64,000 nucleotides of DNA from CAIWHR01 sp963741355. Lineage in GTDB: Bacteria; Pseudomonadota; Gammaproteobacteria; Burkholderiales; Casimicrobiaceae. The stretch lies in assembly GCA_963741355.1 (NCBI GenBank), contig CAVUIG010000003.1:186001-250000 (forward strand), given 5' to 3'. The notes under the pieces are model-generated. The model did no database searches and was not told the origin of the DNA. It saw only the letters and a program-made list of their open reading frames with translations. Made by a program: the position numbers and the translations under genes. Shown here piece by piece: positions 44,430 through 52,092 of this stretch. Numbering within the stretch: position 1 is the first letter of the stretch; each line of letters opens with the position of its first letter.

Positions 44430-45164
44430 ATGCATGCAGTCATCGTCACAGGCGTTTCGCGCGGGCTGGGAGAGGCGCTGGCGCAGGCGCTGCTCGACGG
44501 CGGAGCCACCGTCGTCGGGATCGGCCGCACGCCGAGTACCAAGCTCGCGAGCGCGCGGTTCCGCCATGTCGCCTGCGATTTCGCGATGCCCGCGGCGATC
44601 GCGGCGAGCGTCGCGCCGGTGCTGCGCGCGCTGGCCGAAACGCGCCCCGCAGCGGTCACGCTGATCAACAATGCGGCGGTGGCGACGCCGGTCGGGTTGA
44701 TCGGCCGCCTCGACGCCGCGGCCGTCGAATCGGCGTTCGCGACCAACATCGCCGCGCCACTCGTCATGGCCGATCTGTTCTGCCGCGCGTTTCCGGAGGC
44801 CGTGCCGCGGCGCCGGATCATCAACGTCTCTTCGGGCGCCGCGCAGTCGGCGGTCGCCGGCAGCGCCGCCTACTGCATGTCGAAGGCGGCGCTGGAAATG
44901 CTGACGCGCGCGCTCGTCGCCGATCACGCGGCGACCTCGCTCGAATGCATTACGCTGCGGCCCGGGATCTTCGAGACCGGCATGCAGCAATTCATGCGCA
45001 GCCACGACCCGGCGGATTTCCCGAGCGTCGGCCTGTTCCGCGGCTTCAAGGAGAACGGCCTGCTGAAGGACCCGGCCGACGTGGCCCGCGCGATCGTGCG
45101 CAAGCTCGTGACCGCCCCCGTCGAGAACGGCCGCACGTACACGCATGTCGATCTGGAGGGCTAG
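44430..45164 (+). CDS. Short-chain dehydrogenase/reductase (benzil-reductase-like)
   Basis: 244 residues of the classical SDR fold. The cofactor motif is 'VTGVSRGLGEALAQALLDGG' (TGxxxGxG), the core motif is 'LINNAAVATP', the catalytic Ser is in 'INVSSGAAQSAVAG' and the catalytic pair is Y-x3-K in 'AAYCMSKAALEM'. The overall pattern resembles YueD/benzil or sepiapterin-like NADPH reductases. The substrate is unknown. It lies 21 bases after the DUF3025 gene. Confidence 0.87.
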   Translation: MHAVIVTGVSRGLGEALAQALLDGGATVVGIGRTPSTKLASARFRHVACDFAMPAAIAASVAPVLRALAETRPAAVTLINNAAVATPVGLIGRLDAAAVESAFATNIAAPLVMADLFCRAFPEAVPRRRIINVSSGAAQSAVAGSAAYCMSKAALEMLTRALVADHAATSLECITLRPGIFETGMQQFMRSHDPADFPSVGLFRGFKENGLLKDPADVARAIVRKLVTAPVENGRTYTHVDLEG

Positions 45165-45165
45165 C

Positions 45166-46157
45166 ATGTCGCACGACGAAGCGCGTTTGTCGCGGGCCGG
45201 ATCCTGGCGACTGCGCTGACCGTGCTCTGCGCGCTGGTCGCGTCGCCGGCGTCTGCCGAGTATCCCGACCGGCCGATCAAGCTGGTCGTTCCGTTTCCCG
45301 CCGGGGGAGGCGCGGACAACCTCGCGCGGATGATCATGCCGCGCGTCGCGCAGGTGCTCGGCGTTGCCATCATCATCGACAACAAGCCTGGCGCCGGCGG
45401 CAACGTCGGCGCCGAGATCGTCGCGCGCGCCGCGCCCGACGGCTATACGCTGCTCTACGGCACCAACGGAACGCACGCGATCAACGAGACGCTGTACGGC
45501 AACCTGCGCTTCGATCCGGTCGCCGACTTCGCGCCCGTGTCGCGGATGACGCTGATTGCCGCGATGCTGATCGTGAATCCGGAAGTCCCCGCGAATTCGG
45601 TCGGCGAGCTCATTCGCTACGCGAAGGCGAATCCGGGAAAGCTCAATTTCGCGTCGGCGGGGAACGGGACGACATCGCATCTCGCGGGCGAGTTGTTCAA
45701 GACGATGGCGGGAATCGACATCGTCCACGTGCCCTACCGCGGCGGCGCGGCGGCGGCGACCGATCTGATGGCGGGCCAGGTGCAGATGATGATCGACGTC
45801 ATGCCCAACGCGTATCCGCTCGCGAAGGGCGGCAAGGTGCGCGGGCTCGCCGTGTCGACGGCGCGGCGTTTCCCCGGCGCGCCCGAGCTCCCGACAATCG
45901 CCGAGTCCGGCGTGCCGGGATTCGACGTGAGCGCGTGGGACGGCATCTTCGCGCCCGCGGGAACGCCTCCGGCCGTCATCGACCGGCTCAACGCGGCGAT
46001 CCGGCAAGCGCTCGAGGAGAACGACCTCAGGGAAACGCTGATCGCGCACGGCGCCGTGGCGGTCGGCGGAACCCCCGAGGACCTCGCGCGGCACGTCGTC
46101 GCCGAGAAGGCGAAATGGGCAAAGATCATCCGCGCTTCCGGCGCGAAGGTCGACTGA
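45166..46157 (+). CDS. Bug family (TctC-like) periplasmic solute-binding protein, N-terminal frameshift
   Basis: About 330 residues after correction. The mature protein begins 'EYPDRPIKLVVPFPAGGGAD' with the Bug hallmark 'PFPAGGGADNLAR'. Further motifs are 'IDNKPGAGGNVGAEIVARA', 'YRGGAAAATDLMAGQVQMM' and 'APAGTPPAVIDRLNAAIRQ'. The ATG at 45166 has GGAGGG 6 bases upstream. One base is missing near 45182; restoring it gives a normal signal peptide ('ILATALTVLCALVASPASA'). Bug proteins capture carboxylates or amides, often without a linked transporter, as here. Confidence 0.87.
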
Positions 46158-46242
46158 GCGAGGCGGGCGAGCGAAGCGACCGCCGAGAGGGCGAAGCCAA
46201 GGAGCGAAGCTCGCGTCTGCGAGCGCGGGTGGCGGCCGACAC

Positions 46243-46448
46243 GAGCAGAATCTGCTGAGCGCCGAAGGGCGCGTCGCCGAGCGAGGGAGGTCGGCCGACG
46301 ACTCGCGCGTTGCATGGCATCACGGGTGGAAGAGGCCGACGACTGAGCAGAATGTGCCAACGCCCCCGAAGGGCGCGTCGCCGAGCGATGGAGGTCGGCC
46401 GACGACTCGCGCGCTGCATGGCATTACGGGTGGAAGAGGCCGACGACT
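46243..46448. repeat. Tandem intergenic repeat, two units of about 102 and 104 bp (R2)
   Basis: Unit 1 is 46243-46344 and unit 2 is 46345-46448. Both start GAGCAGAAT, contain 'cgaagggcgcgtcgccgagc', 'gaggtcggccgacgactcgc', 'gcatggcat' and 'acgggtggaagaggccgac', and end GACGACT. Related fragments lie at about 10560 and, inverted, at about 56570-56620. The rest of the 345-base gap (46158-46502) is a less ordered array of 'gagcgaagc'-like steps. No gene is seen in it. Confidence 0.85.
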
Positions 46449-46502
46449 AGCGCAGCAATCCAACGCGGTGCGCGGCGCCGCGCGACAACACGGAGTTCAC
46501 CA

Positions 46503-47342
46503 ATGAACGCGTCAACACCGCCGGTACCGGACTGGACTCCGGTCGCGGGCTTCCAGGACATTCTCTACGCGAAGGCTGCCGAGGGCATCGCGAAGATCAC
46601 GATCAACCGTCCGGAGGTCAGGAACGCGTTCCGCCCGGAGACGGTGCAGGAATTGGAGGCGGCGTTCGCCGACGCGCGCGACGATGCCGACATCGGCGTC
46701 GTGATCCTGACCGGCCAGGGGCGCGAGGCGTTCTGTTCCGGCGGCGACCAGCGCGTGCGCGGCGAGGGCGGCTACGTCGGCAAGGACGGCGTGCCGCGGC
46801 TCAACGTGCTCGACCTGCAGCGGCAGATCCGGACGCTGCCGAAGCCGGTGGTCGCGATGGTCGCGGGCTATGCGATCGGCGGCGGCCACGTGCTCCACAT
46901 GATGTGCGACCTCACGATCGCCGCCGACAACGCGCGCTTCGGACAGACGGGGCCCAAGGTCGGCAGCTTCGACGGCGGCTACGGCGCCGCCTACATGGCG
47001 CGCATCGTCGGCCAGAAGAAGGCGCGCGAGATCTGGTTCCTCTGCCGCCAGTACGATGCCGCGCAGGCGCTCGAGATGGGCCTCGTCAACTGCGTCGTGC
47101 CCTACGAGCGGCTGGAGGCCGAGACCATTCAGTGGTGCCGCGAGATGCTCGCGATGAGCCCGATCGCGCTGCGCTGCCTCAAGGCCGCGCTCAACGCCGA
47201 TTGCGACGGGCAGGCGGGGCTGCAGGAGCTCGCGGGCAACGCGACGCTGCTCTACTACCTGTCGGCGGAAGGACAGGAAGGCAGGAACGCGTACCTCGAG
47301 AAGCGCAAGCCCGACTTCCGCAAGTTCCGCCGCCTGCCCTGA
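46503..47342 (+). CDS. menB: 1,4-Dihydroxy-2-naphthoyl-CoA synthase (MenB)
   Basis: 279-residue crotonase-fold enzyme of menaquinone synthesis. It closes o-succinylbenzoyl-CoA to DHNA-CoA. Diagnostic MenB features: 'AFCSGGDQRVRGEGGY', 'FGQTGPKVGSFDGGYGAAYM', 'IVGQKKAREIWFLCRQYDA' and 'LKAALNADCDGQAGLQELAG'. Ordinary enoyl-CoA hydratases lack the SFDGGYG segment. The end 'KRKPDFRKFRRLP' is also MenB-like. The ligase gene menE starts 7 bases downstream. Confidence 0.92.
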   Translation: MNASTPPVPDWTPVAGFQDILYAKAAEGIAKITINRPEVRNAFRPETVQELEAAFADARDDADIGVVILTGQGREAFCSGGDQRVRGEGGYVGKDGVPRLNVLDLQRQIRTLPKPVVAMVAGYAIGGGHVLHMMCDLTIAADNARFGQTGPKVGSFDGGYGAAYMARIVGQKKAREIWFLCRQYDAAQALEMGLVNCVVPYERLEAETIQWCREMLAMSPIALRCLKAALNADCDGQAGLQELAGNATLLYYLSAEGQEGRNAYLEKRKPDFRKFRRLP

Positions 47343-47348
47343 CGCGGA

Positions 47349-48762
47349 ATGAGCTGCCGGACTACCGGGCGAGCCTGGGGGAGGCAACCAATCCAGCGGC
47401 GCGCTTTCGATCTTCGCCGCCGCGCGCGAAGCCGGCGACCGCCCCGCGCTCGACGCAGACGGTCGCGTGCTCACGTTCGCCGCGCTCGCGGCGCTCGTGC
47501 GCGAGCGCATCGATGCGCTCGGTGCGCCACGGCGCGACGGCGAGCCCTCGACGCTCACGGGCGCGGCCACGGTCGACGCGCTCGTCGCGCTCTACGCGCA
47601 TCTCGAACGCGGACGCCGGTGCTGCTGCTCCATCCGCGCCTCACCGCGCACGAGCGTGGTGAGCTCGACGCTGCGGCGGCGCGCGCGGGACCGCTGCCGC
47701 ATCCGGACGCCGCGGCGATCATCTACACGTCTGGGACGACGGGGATGCCGCGCGCGGCGGTGCTCACGCGCGATGCGCTCGAGGCCTCCGCGGCCGCGAG
47801 TGCCGCGAATCTCGGGTGGGAGGCGGATGATCGTTGGCTCCTCTGCATGCCGATCGCGCACGTCGGCGGCCTCTCGATCGTCACGCGCTGCCTCATCGCG
47901 CGCCGCTGCGTCGTGCTGACGCCGAAGTTCGATGCGCACGCGGTTGCCGTCGGTGATCGCCGACCGGCATGTGACGCTCGCATCGCTCGTGCCGACGATG
48001 CTCGCGCGCGCGCTCGACGCGCATCCCGATTGGCGCGCCCCCGCGCATCTTCGCGCGATCCTGGTCGGCGGCGCCGCCCTGCCGACCGCCCTTCTGCGGC
48101 GCGCCGTGGAGCGGGGCTTTCCGGTGCTGCCGTCCTACGGGCTCACCGAGAGCTGCGCGCAGATCGTCGCAGTGCCGTACGCCGCGCGGCGCGACCCCGC
48201 GGAGTACGGGTCAGGCATGCCGCTGGCCGGCGTGCAGGTGCGAATCGTCGACGGCCGGATCCAGATCCGCGGACCGATGCTGATGGCGGGCTACTGGAAC
48301 GGACCTTCGCTCGCGCCGGACGCGTGGTTCGACACGGGTGACATTGGCGAGATCGACGCGCGCGGTTGCGTGCACGTGCATGCGCGGCGCTCCGACCTCA
48401 TCGTCACCGGCGGCGAGAACGTGTACCCCGCCGAAGTGGAGCGCGCGCTCGAGGCGATGCCGGGCATCCGCGCGGCGGGCGTGTTCGGCATCGCCAGCGA
48501 CGAATGGGGACAGGAAGTCGCCGCGGCGCTGGTCGCGTCCGCCGCGCCGCCGCGCGACTTCGAACTCGCCCTCCACATCGCGGCGCGGCTCGCGCCGCAC
48601 AAGCGGCCGCGCCACGTCTGCTACGTGCGCGAGCTTCCGCACACCGCGGGCGGCAAGCTCGACCGAGATGCGCTCGCCGCGTGCGCCTCGGCGCTGCGCC
48701 CGCTCGCGGTGCCGCGCGACCGAACTCTCCGGCTGAAGGCGGACGCGCCGCAGGTTCCTTAG
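47349..48762 (+). CDS. menE: o-Succinylbenzoate-CoA ligase-like adenylate-forming enzyme (MenE), four frameshifts
   Basis: Corrected length is about 471 residues. The AMP-binding motif is 'AAIIYTSGTTGMPRAAVLTR', followed by 'RWLLCMPIAHVGGLSIVTRC', 'LPSYGLTESCAQIVAVPYA', 'WFDTGDIGEIDARG', 'SDLIVTGGENVYPAEVE' and the C-terminal 'TAGGKLDRDALAA' with its catalytic Lys. Frame changes occur near 47351, 47400 and 47613 (one base missing each) and near 47945 (one base extra). The order of motifs is complete. Its position after menB makes MenE the best assignment. Its last 4 bases overlap the convergent phosphatase gene. Confidence 0.8.
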
Positions 48763-49421
48763 CCGCGGGCGAGCGTCGCAAGCGCCCCCGGGAGCTCGCC
48801 CGGATCCGCGACGATCGCGTCGGCGCCGGCGCGCAGGAGCTCGCTGCGAGACCCGTAGCCCCACAATGCGCCGACGGCGCGCGCGCCGTTCGCATGCGCC
48901 GCGCGAACGTCGTGCTCGCGGTCGCCGATCATCGCGCACGCATCGGCGTCGAGCCGTTCGCGCTCGAGCAGGCGTGCGACGAGCGTCGCCTTGTCGTCGA
49001 GCGACCCGCCGAGGTCGGCGCCGTAGATCGCCGAAAAATGTGGCGCGAGGCCGAAATGCGCGACGATCCGTTCCGCGTAGAGCTGCGGCTTCGACGTGCA
49101 CAGCAGCATCGTCGCGCCGGTTGCGGCGAGCCGCGCGAGGGCAGCCGGCACGCCCGCGTAGACGATGTTCTCGCGCCAGCCCGTCGCCGCGTAGCGCTCG
49201 CGATAATGCGCGAGCGCGCGCTCGATCGTCGCGGCGTCGTCGGTCGCAAGGAGCCGCGCGAACGATTGCCGCAGCGGCGGTCCGACGCAGCCGCGCAGCG
49301 CCGCGTCGGACGGCGCTGCCGCGCCGAGCGCCGCGAGCGCGTGCCGGATCGAGCGCGCGATGCCCTCGAAGTTGTCGGTGAGCGTGCCGTCGAGATCAAT
49401 CAACAAGGTGCCGATCTTCAT
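48759..49421 (-). CDS. HAD family phosphatase, phosphoglycolate-phosphatase-like
   Basis: 220 residues. HAD motif I 'TLLIDLDGTLTDN', motif II 'LLCTSKPQLYAERI', motif III/IV 'DDKATLVARLLERE' and 'AMIGDREHDVRAAHANGA'. The helical cap of type C1 sits between motifs I and II. The group contains Gph, PpaX and nucleotide phosphatases; the substrate cannot be settled. It is convergent with menE and lies downstream of the small lipoprotein gene (10-base gap). Confidence 0.88.
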   Translation of the reverse strand: MKIGTLLIDLDGTLTDNFEGIARSIRHALAALGAAAPSDAALRGCVGPPLRQSFARLLATDDAATIERALAHYRERYAATGWRENIVYAGVPAALARLAATGATMLLCTSKPQLYAERIVAHFGLAPHFSAIYGADLGGSLDDKATLVARLLERERLDADACAMIGDREHDVRAAHANGARAVGALWGYGSRSELLRAGADAIVADPGELPGALATLARG

Positions 49422-49431
49422 CGCGGAGCGC

Positions 49432-49831
49432 TCAATTCCCGGAGGCGGGCTTGAGGCGCAGCCGATAATCGACCAGCGCGCCCGCCGGGCCCGCCTCCCA
49501 CGACAGGCAGTAGCTCGCCGACAGGCGGGCGAGAAAGATGCCGGAGTCGTCCTGCGATTTCTCGCGCACGACCGGGGCGAGCGTTGCCGCGCCTTCGCGA
49601 TAAGAGATGTCGAAGTTCACCGGATCGGCGCTGCTGTAGCTCCATTCGAGGCGATCACCCGGCCGCATCCGCACGCACTCGCCGAGGCTCTGGTACGGAG
49701 CGAGGCGCTCGCCGGTCACCGCGCGCGGCTCGTCCGGAACCAGCGCCGGACGCGCGCAGCCGCCGCGAGAGCGCAAGGACCCAGAGCGCGCACAGCGCAC
49801 GTGCGCAATCGCGACCGGCGGCCGCCGTCAC
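49432..49831 (-). CDS. Small putative lipoprotein, frameshifted near its N-terminus
   Basis: Corrected length is about 132 residues. The C-terminal part is clear: 'VTGERLAPYQSLGECVRMRP', 'DRLEWSYSSADPVNFDISYR', and 'YCLSWEAGPAGALVDYRLRL', a beta-rich domain with two cysteines. Upstream, a GTG at 49831 overlapping the GNAT stop (GTGA) opens 'RALCALWVLALS', a lipoprotein-like signal. A one-base shift near 49775 joins it to 'GGCARPALVPDEP'. I do not recognise the family; it resembles small emp24/GOLD-like sensory domains only loosely. The start and lipidation are inferred. Confidence 0.55.
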
Positions 49832-50427
49832 CGCGACTTCCGGTGGCGGGCGCGCCAGTCCTCGGCCAGCATGGCGAAGCGCACGTGATCGCGCCAGCGT
49901 CCACCGATCTTGACGTAGCGGCGGGAATAGCCCTCGCGGACGAATCCGGCGCCGCGCACGAACGCGAGCGAGCGCTTGTTGCCGGGCTGCACGTTCACCT
50001 CGACGCGATGCAGGCGCAGCGCGCCGAAGGCGGCGCCGAGCGCCAGCGAGAGCCCTTCGGCCATGTAACCTTCGCCGGCGAGCGGCGCGAACGCGTAGTA
50101 CCCGAGGTAGGCGCTCTGAAAGCTGCCGCGGACGATTTCGCTGAAATTGAAGACGCCGACGAGCGCGTCGTCGTCGGCGCGCAGCACGACGAACCCCGCG
50201 TGCGTCGCGCGGCGCGGATCACGCGCCGCCGGCGCGGCGAAGCGCTCCACATAGGCGCGGAAAAGCGTCGGGGTCGCGGGCGCGCGCACCCACGTCGCAT
50301 GGAGGTTGCGGCTCGCCTTTGCGGCCGCGAGGAAGGAGCGACGATCATCATGTTTCGGCGCGCGCAGATAGACGCGGTACCCGGCGCGCCGATGTTCGAT
50401 CGTGGACCGCTTGCGAGACGTAGGCAT
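49828..50427 (-). CDS. GNAT family acetyltransferase (RimJ-like)
   Basis: 199 residues from the ATG at 50427. The RimJ/RimL-type acetyl-CoA site is 'YAFAPLAGEGYMAEGLSLAL', with 'LHRVEVNVQPGNKRSLAFVR' and 'GAGFVREGYSRRYVKIGGRW' following, as in ribosomal-protein alanine acetyltransferases. The frame extends upstream to 50604 but that part is Ser/Arg-rich and overlaps fpr. The acceptor is unknown. It is divergent from fpr, with only 31 bases between the starts. Confidence 0.87.
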   Translation of the reverse strand: MPTSRKRSTIEHRRAGYRVYLRAPKHDDRRSFLAAAKASRNLHATWVRAPATPTLFRAYVERFAAPAARDPRRATHAGFVVLRADDDALVGVFNFSEIVRGSFQSAYLGYYAFAPLAGEGYMAEGLSLALGAAFGALRLHRVEVNVQPGNKRSLAFVRGAGFVREGYSRRYVKIGGRWRDHVRFAMLAEDWRARHRKSR

Positions 50428-50458
50428 AATCCGGATTTTACCGATTCGAGCAATCGCC

Positions 50459-51217
50459 TTGACGAAGAAATGGATTGAAGGCCGCGTCGTCGGCACGCAT
50501 CGCTGGACCGACCGCCTCGTGTCGCTCAAGGTCGAGGCGCCCGAAGTGACGTTCGTCGCCGGACAGTTCGGCCGGCTCGCGCTGCCGGCGCCCCCCGGGT
50601 CCAAGGAGGAGATGATCGGGCGGCCGTATTCGTTCGTGAACAGCCCGCAGTCCTCGCCGCACGAGTTCTACTTCATCACGCTCCCCGACGGACCCCTGTC
50701 GCCGCGCCTCGCGGCGCTCTCGCCCGGCGAATCGGTGTGGATGCTGCCGCAGGCCAACGGCTTCTTTTCCGTGGCGGAGGTCCCTCCTGCGGACGTGCTG
50801 TGGTGCCTGTCGACGGGCACCGGCATCGGCCCGTTCCTCTCGATCCTGCGCACCGACCTCCCGTGGCAACGCTACGGCAGGATCGTGCTGGTGCACGCCG
50901 TGCGGTTCGCGCAGGAGCTCACCTATCGCGACGTCATCGGCAGCATCGGCGCCGCGCATCCGGGCGCGTTCACCCGCGTCGCGATCGTGAGCCGCGAGCC
51001 GCACGCCGATGCGCTGTCCGGCCGCATTCCCGAGGCGATCCGCGACGGCCGCCTCGAGACCGCCGCCGGAGTCGCGCTCTCGGCCGAGAATTCGCAGGTG
51101 ATGCTGTGCGGCAATCCCGCGATGGTCGACGACACGCAGAAGATGCTGGAGACGCGCGGCATGCGGCGCCATCGGCGCCGGGAGCCGGGGCAGATCACCG
51201 TCGAAACGTACTGGTGA
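50459..51217 (+). CDS. fpr: Ferredoxin/flavodoxin--NADP+ reductase
   Basis: 252 residues from a TTG at 50459 ('LTKKWIEGRVVGTHRWTDRL'). The FAD motif RxYS is in 'GRPYSFVNSPQ'. The NADPH motif is 'CLSTGTGIGPFLSILR', then 'VLVHAVRFAQELTYRD' and 'QVMLCGNPAMVDDTQKMLE'. It ends 'GQITVETYW', an aromatic C-terminus near the flavin as in the bacterial FPR branch. It moves electrons between NADPH and ferredoxin or flavodoxin. An upstream ATG at 50402 would overlap the divergent GNAT gene and lacks a good ribosome site. Confidence 0.9.
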   Translation: MTKKWIEGRVVGTHRWTDRLVSLKVEAPEVTFVAGQFGRLALPAPPGSKEEMIGRPYSFVNSPQSSPHEFYFITLPDGPLSPRLAALSPGESVWMLPQANGFFSVAEVPPADVLWCLSTGTGIGPFLSILRTDLPWQRYGRIVLVHAVRFAQELTYRDVIGSIGAAHPGAFTRVAIVSREPHADALSGRIPEAIRDGRLETAAGVALSAENSQVMLCGNPAMVDDTQKMLETRGMRRHRRREPGQITVETYW

Positions 51218-51307
51218 CGGCCCGCCGCCGCCTCGCGCGGCGGCGTAGCGCGGTGAGGCAGCCCGGACGGCGCCATGCGCCGCCCTGGTCGTCCGGGAGC
51301 CCTTGGC

Positions 51308-51817
51308 TTACTTCGCGACTTCGATCAGCTCGACGTCGAACACCAGCGTCGCATTGGGCGGGATGACGCCGCCGGCGCCGCGCGCACCGTAGCCCATCTG
51401 CGGGGGGATCACCAGGGTCCGCTTGCCGCCGGTCTTCATTCCGGCCACGCCTTCGTCCCAGCCCTTGATGACCTTGCCGCCGCCCAGCGGGAAGCTGAAG
51501 GGCTCCTTCCGGTCGACCGAGCTGTCGAATTTGGCGCCGTGGCCATCGGGCGCAGCGGGGTCGTAAAGCCACCCGGTGTAGTGCACGATCACGGTTTTTC
51601 CGGCAACGGCTTCCGCGCCAGTTCCTTGTTTTGTATCTATTTTCTTCAGTTCAGTCACGTTGGCACCGATTTTGCTCGACAAAGTGGGAGAGGTGGCTTG
51701 CGCCGGCGCATTGGCAGGCGGGGTCGCCGTTTGGCCGAAGGCGGGACCGGCGGCGGCAAAAGACAATGCAATCCCGCCCAGGAGCGCAACAGGTCGGACA
51801 TAACAACGATGAAACAT
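51308..51817 (-). CDS. FKBP-type peptidyl-prolyl cis-trans isomerase (exported)
   Basis: 169 residues. A signal peptide ('ALLGGIALSFAAAGPAFG') is followed by a Pro/Ala-rich linker and one FKBP domain of about 110 residues: 'VIVHYTGWLYDPAAPDG', 'KFDSSVDRKEPFSFPLGGGK', 'VIKGWDEGVAGMKTGGKRTL', 'YGARGAGGVIPPNATLVFDV'. All hydrophobic pocket residues of FKBP are recognisable. It catalyses prolyl isomerisation in the periplasm. It is convergent with fpr. Confidence 0.94.
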   Translation of the reverse strand: MFHRCYVRPVALLGGIALSFAAAGPAFGQTATPPANAPAQATSPTLSSKIGANVTELKKIDTKQGTGAEAVAGKTVIVHYTGWLYDPAAPDGHGAKFDSSVDRKEPFSFPLGGGKVIKGWDEGVAGMKTGGKRTLVIPPQMGYGARGAGGVIPPNATLVFDVELIEVAK

Positions 51818-51937
51818 CGATGAGCCTCGTTTTCAAATTTGTTGAACGATTTGCCAGCGGCAGCAATCACTTCGATGATTGCGGCGGGTCGGCGGCCGCA
51901 CTTCAGCGCAGCGATTGTAGCCGACATCTGCATGATT

Positions 51938-51966
51938 TTGCGCCGCTCTCGAAATTCGGCTATAAA
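51938..51966 (+). promoter_or_regulatory. Putative sigma-70 promoter for the PilZ-like gene
   Basis: TTGCGC at 51938-51943 and TATAAA at 51961-51966 are separated by 17 bases, on the plus strand, about 127 bases upstream of the ATG at 52093. The rest of the 275-base divergent gap holds no recognised gene. Confidence 0.5.
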
Positions 51967-52092
51967 GTACGCTTCCCTCGGCAGCATGGCGCCCGCGTTC
52001 ACACGGCGGCGGGACTCGCCATCTCCGGGGTTCGCGCGAGTTGCGGCATGCGCGGCGATGTCGTCGCGCCGGGTGCGTTCGGTACGGTGACC

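Noticed and set aside
46158..46502. A CRISPR array before menB
   Set aside because: There are only two adjacent near-identical units with no short repeat/unique spacer alternation, and no cas genes.
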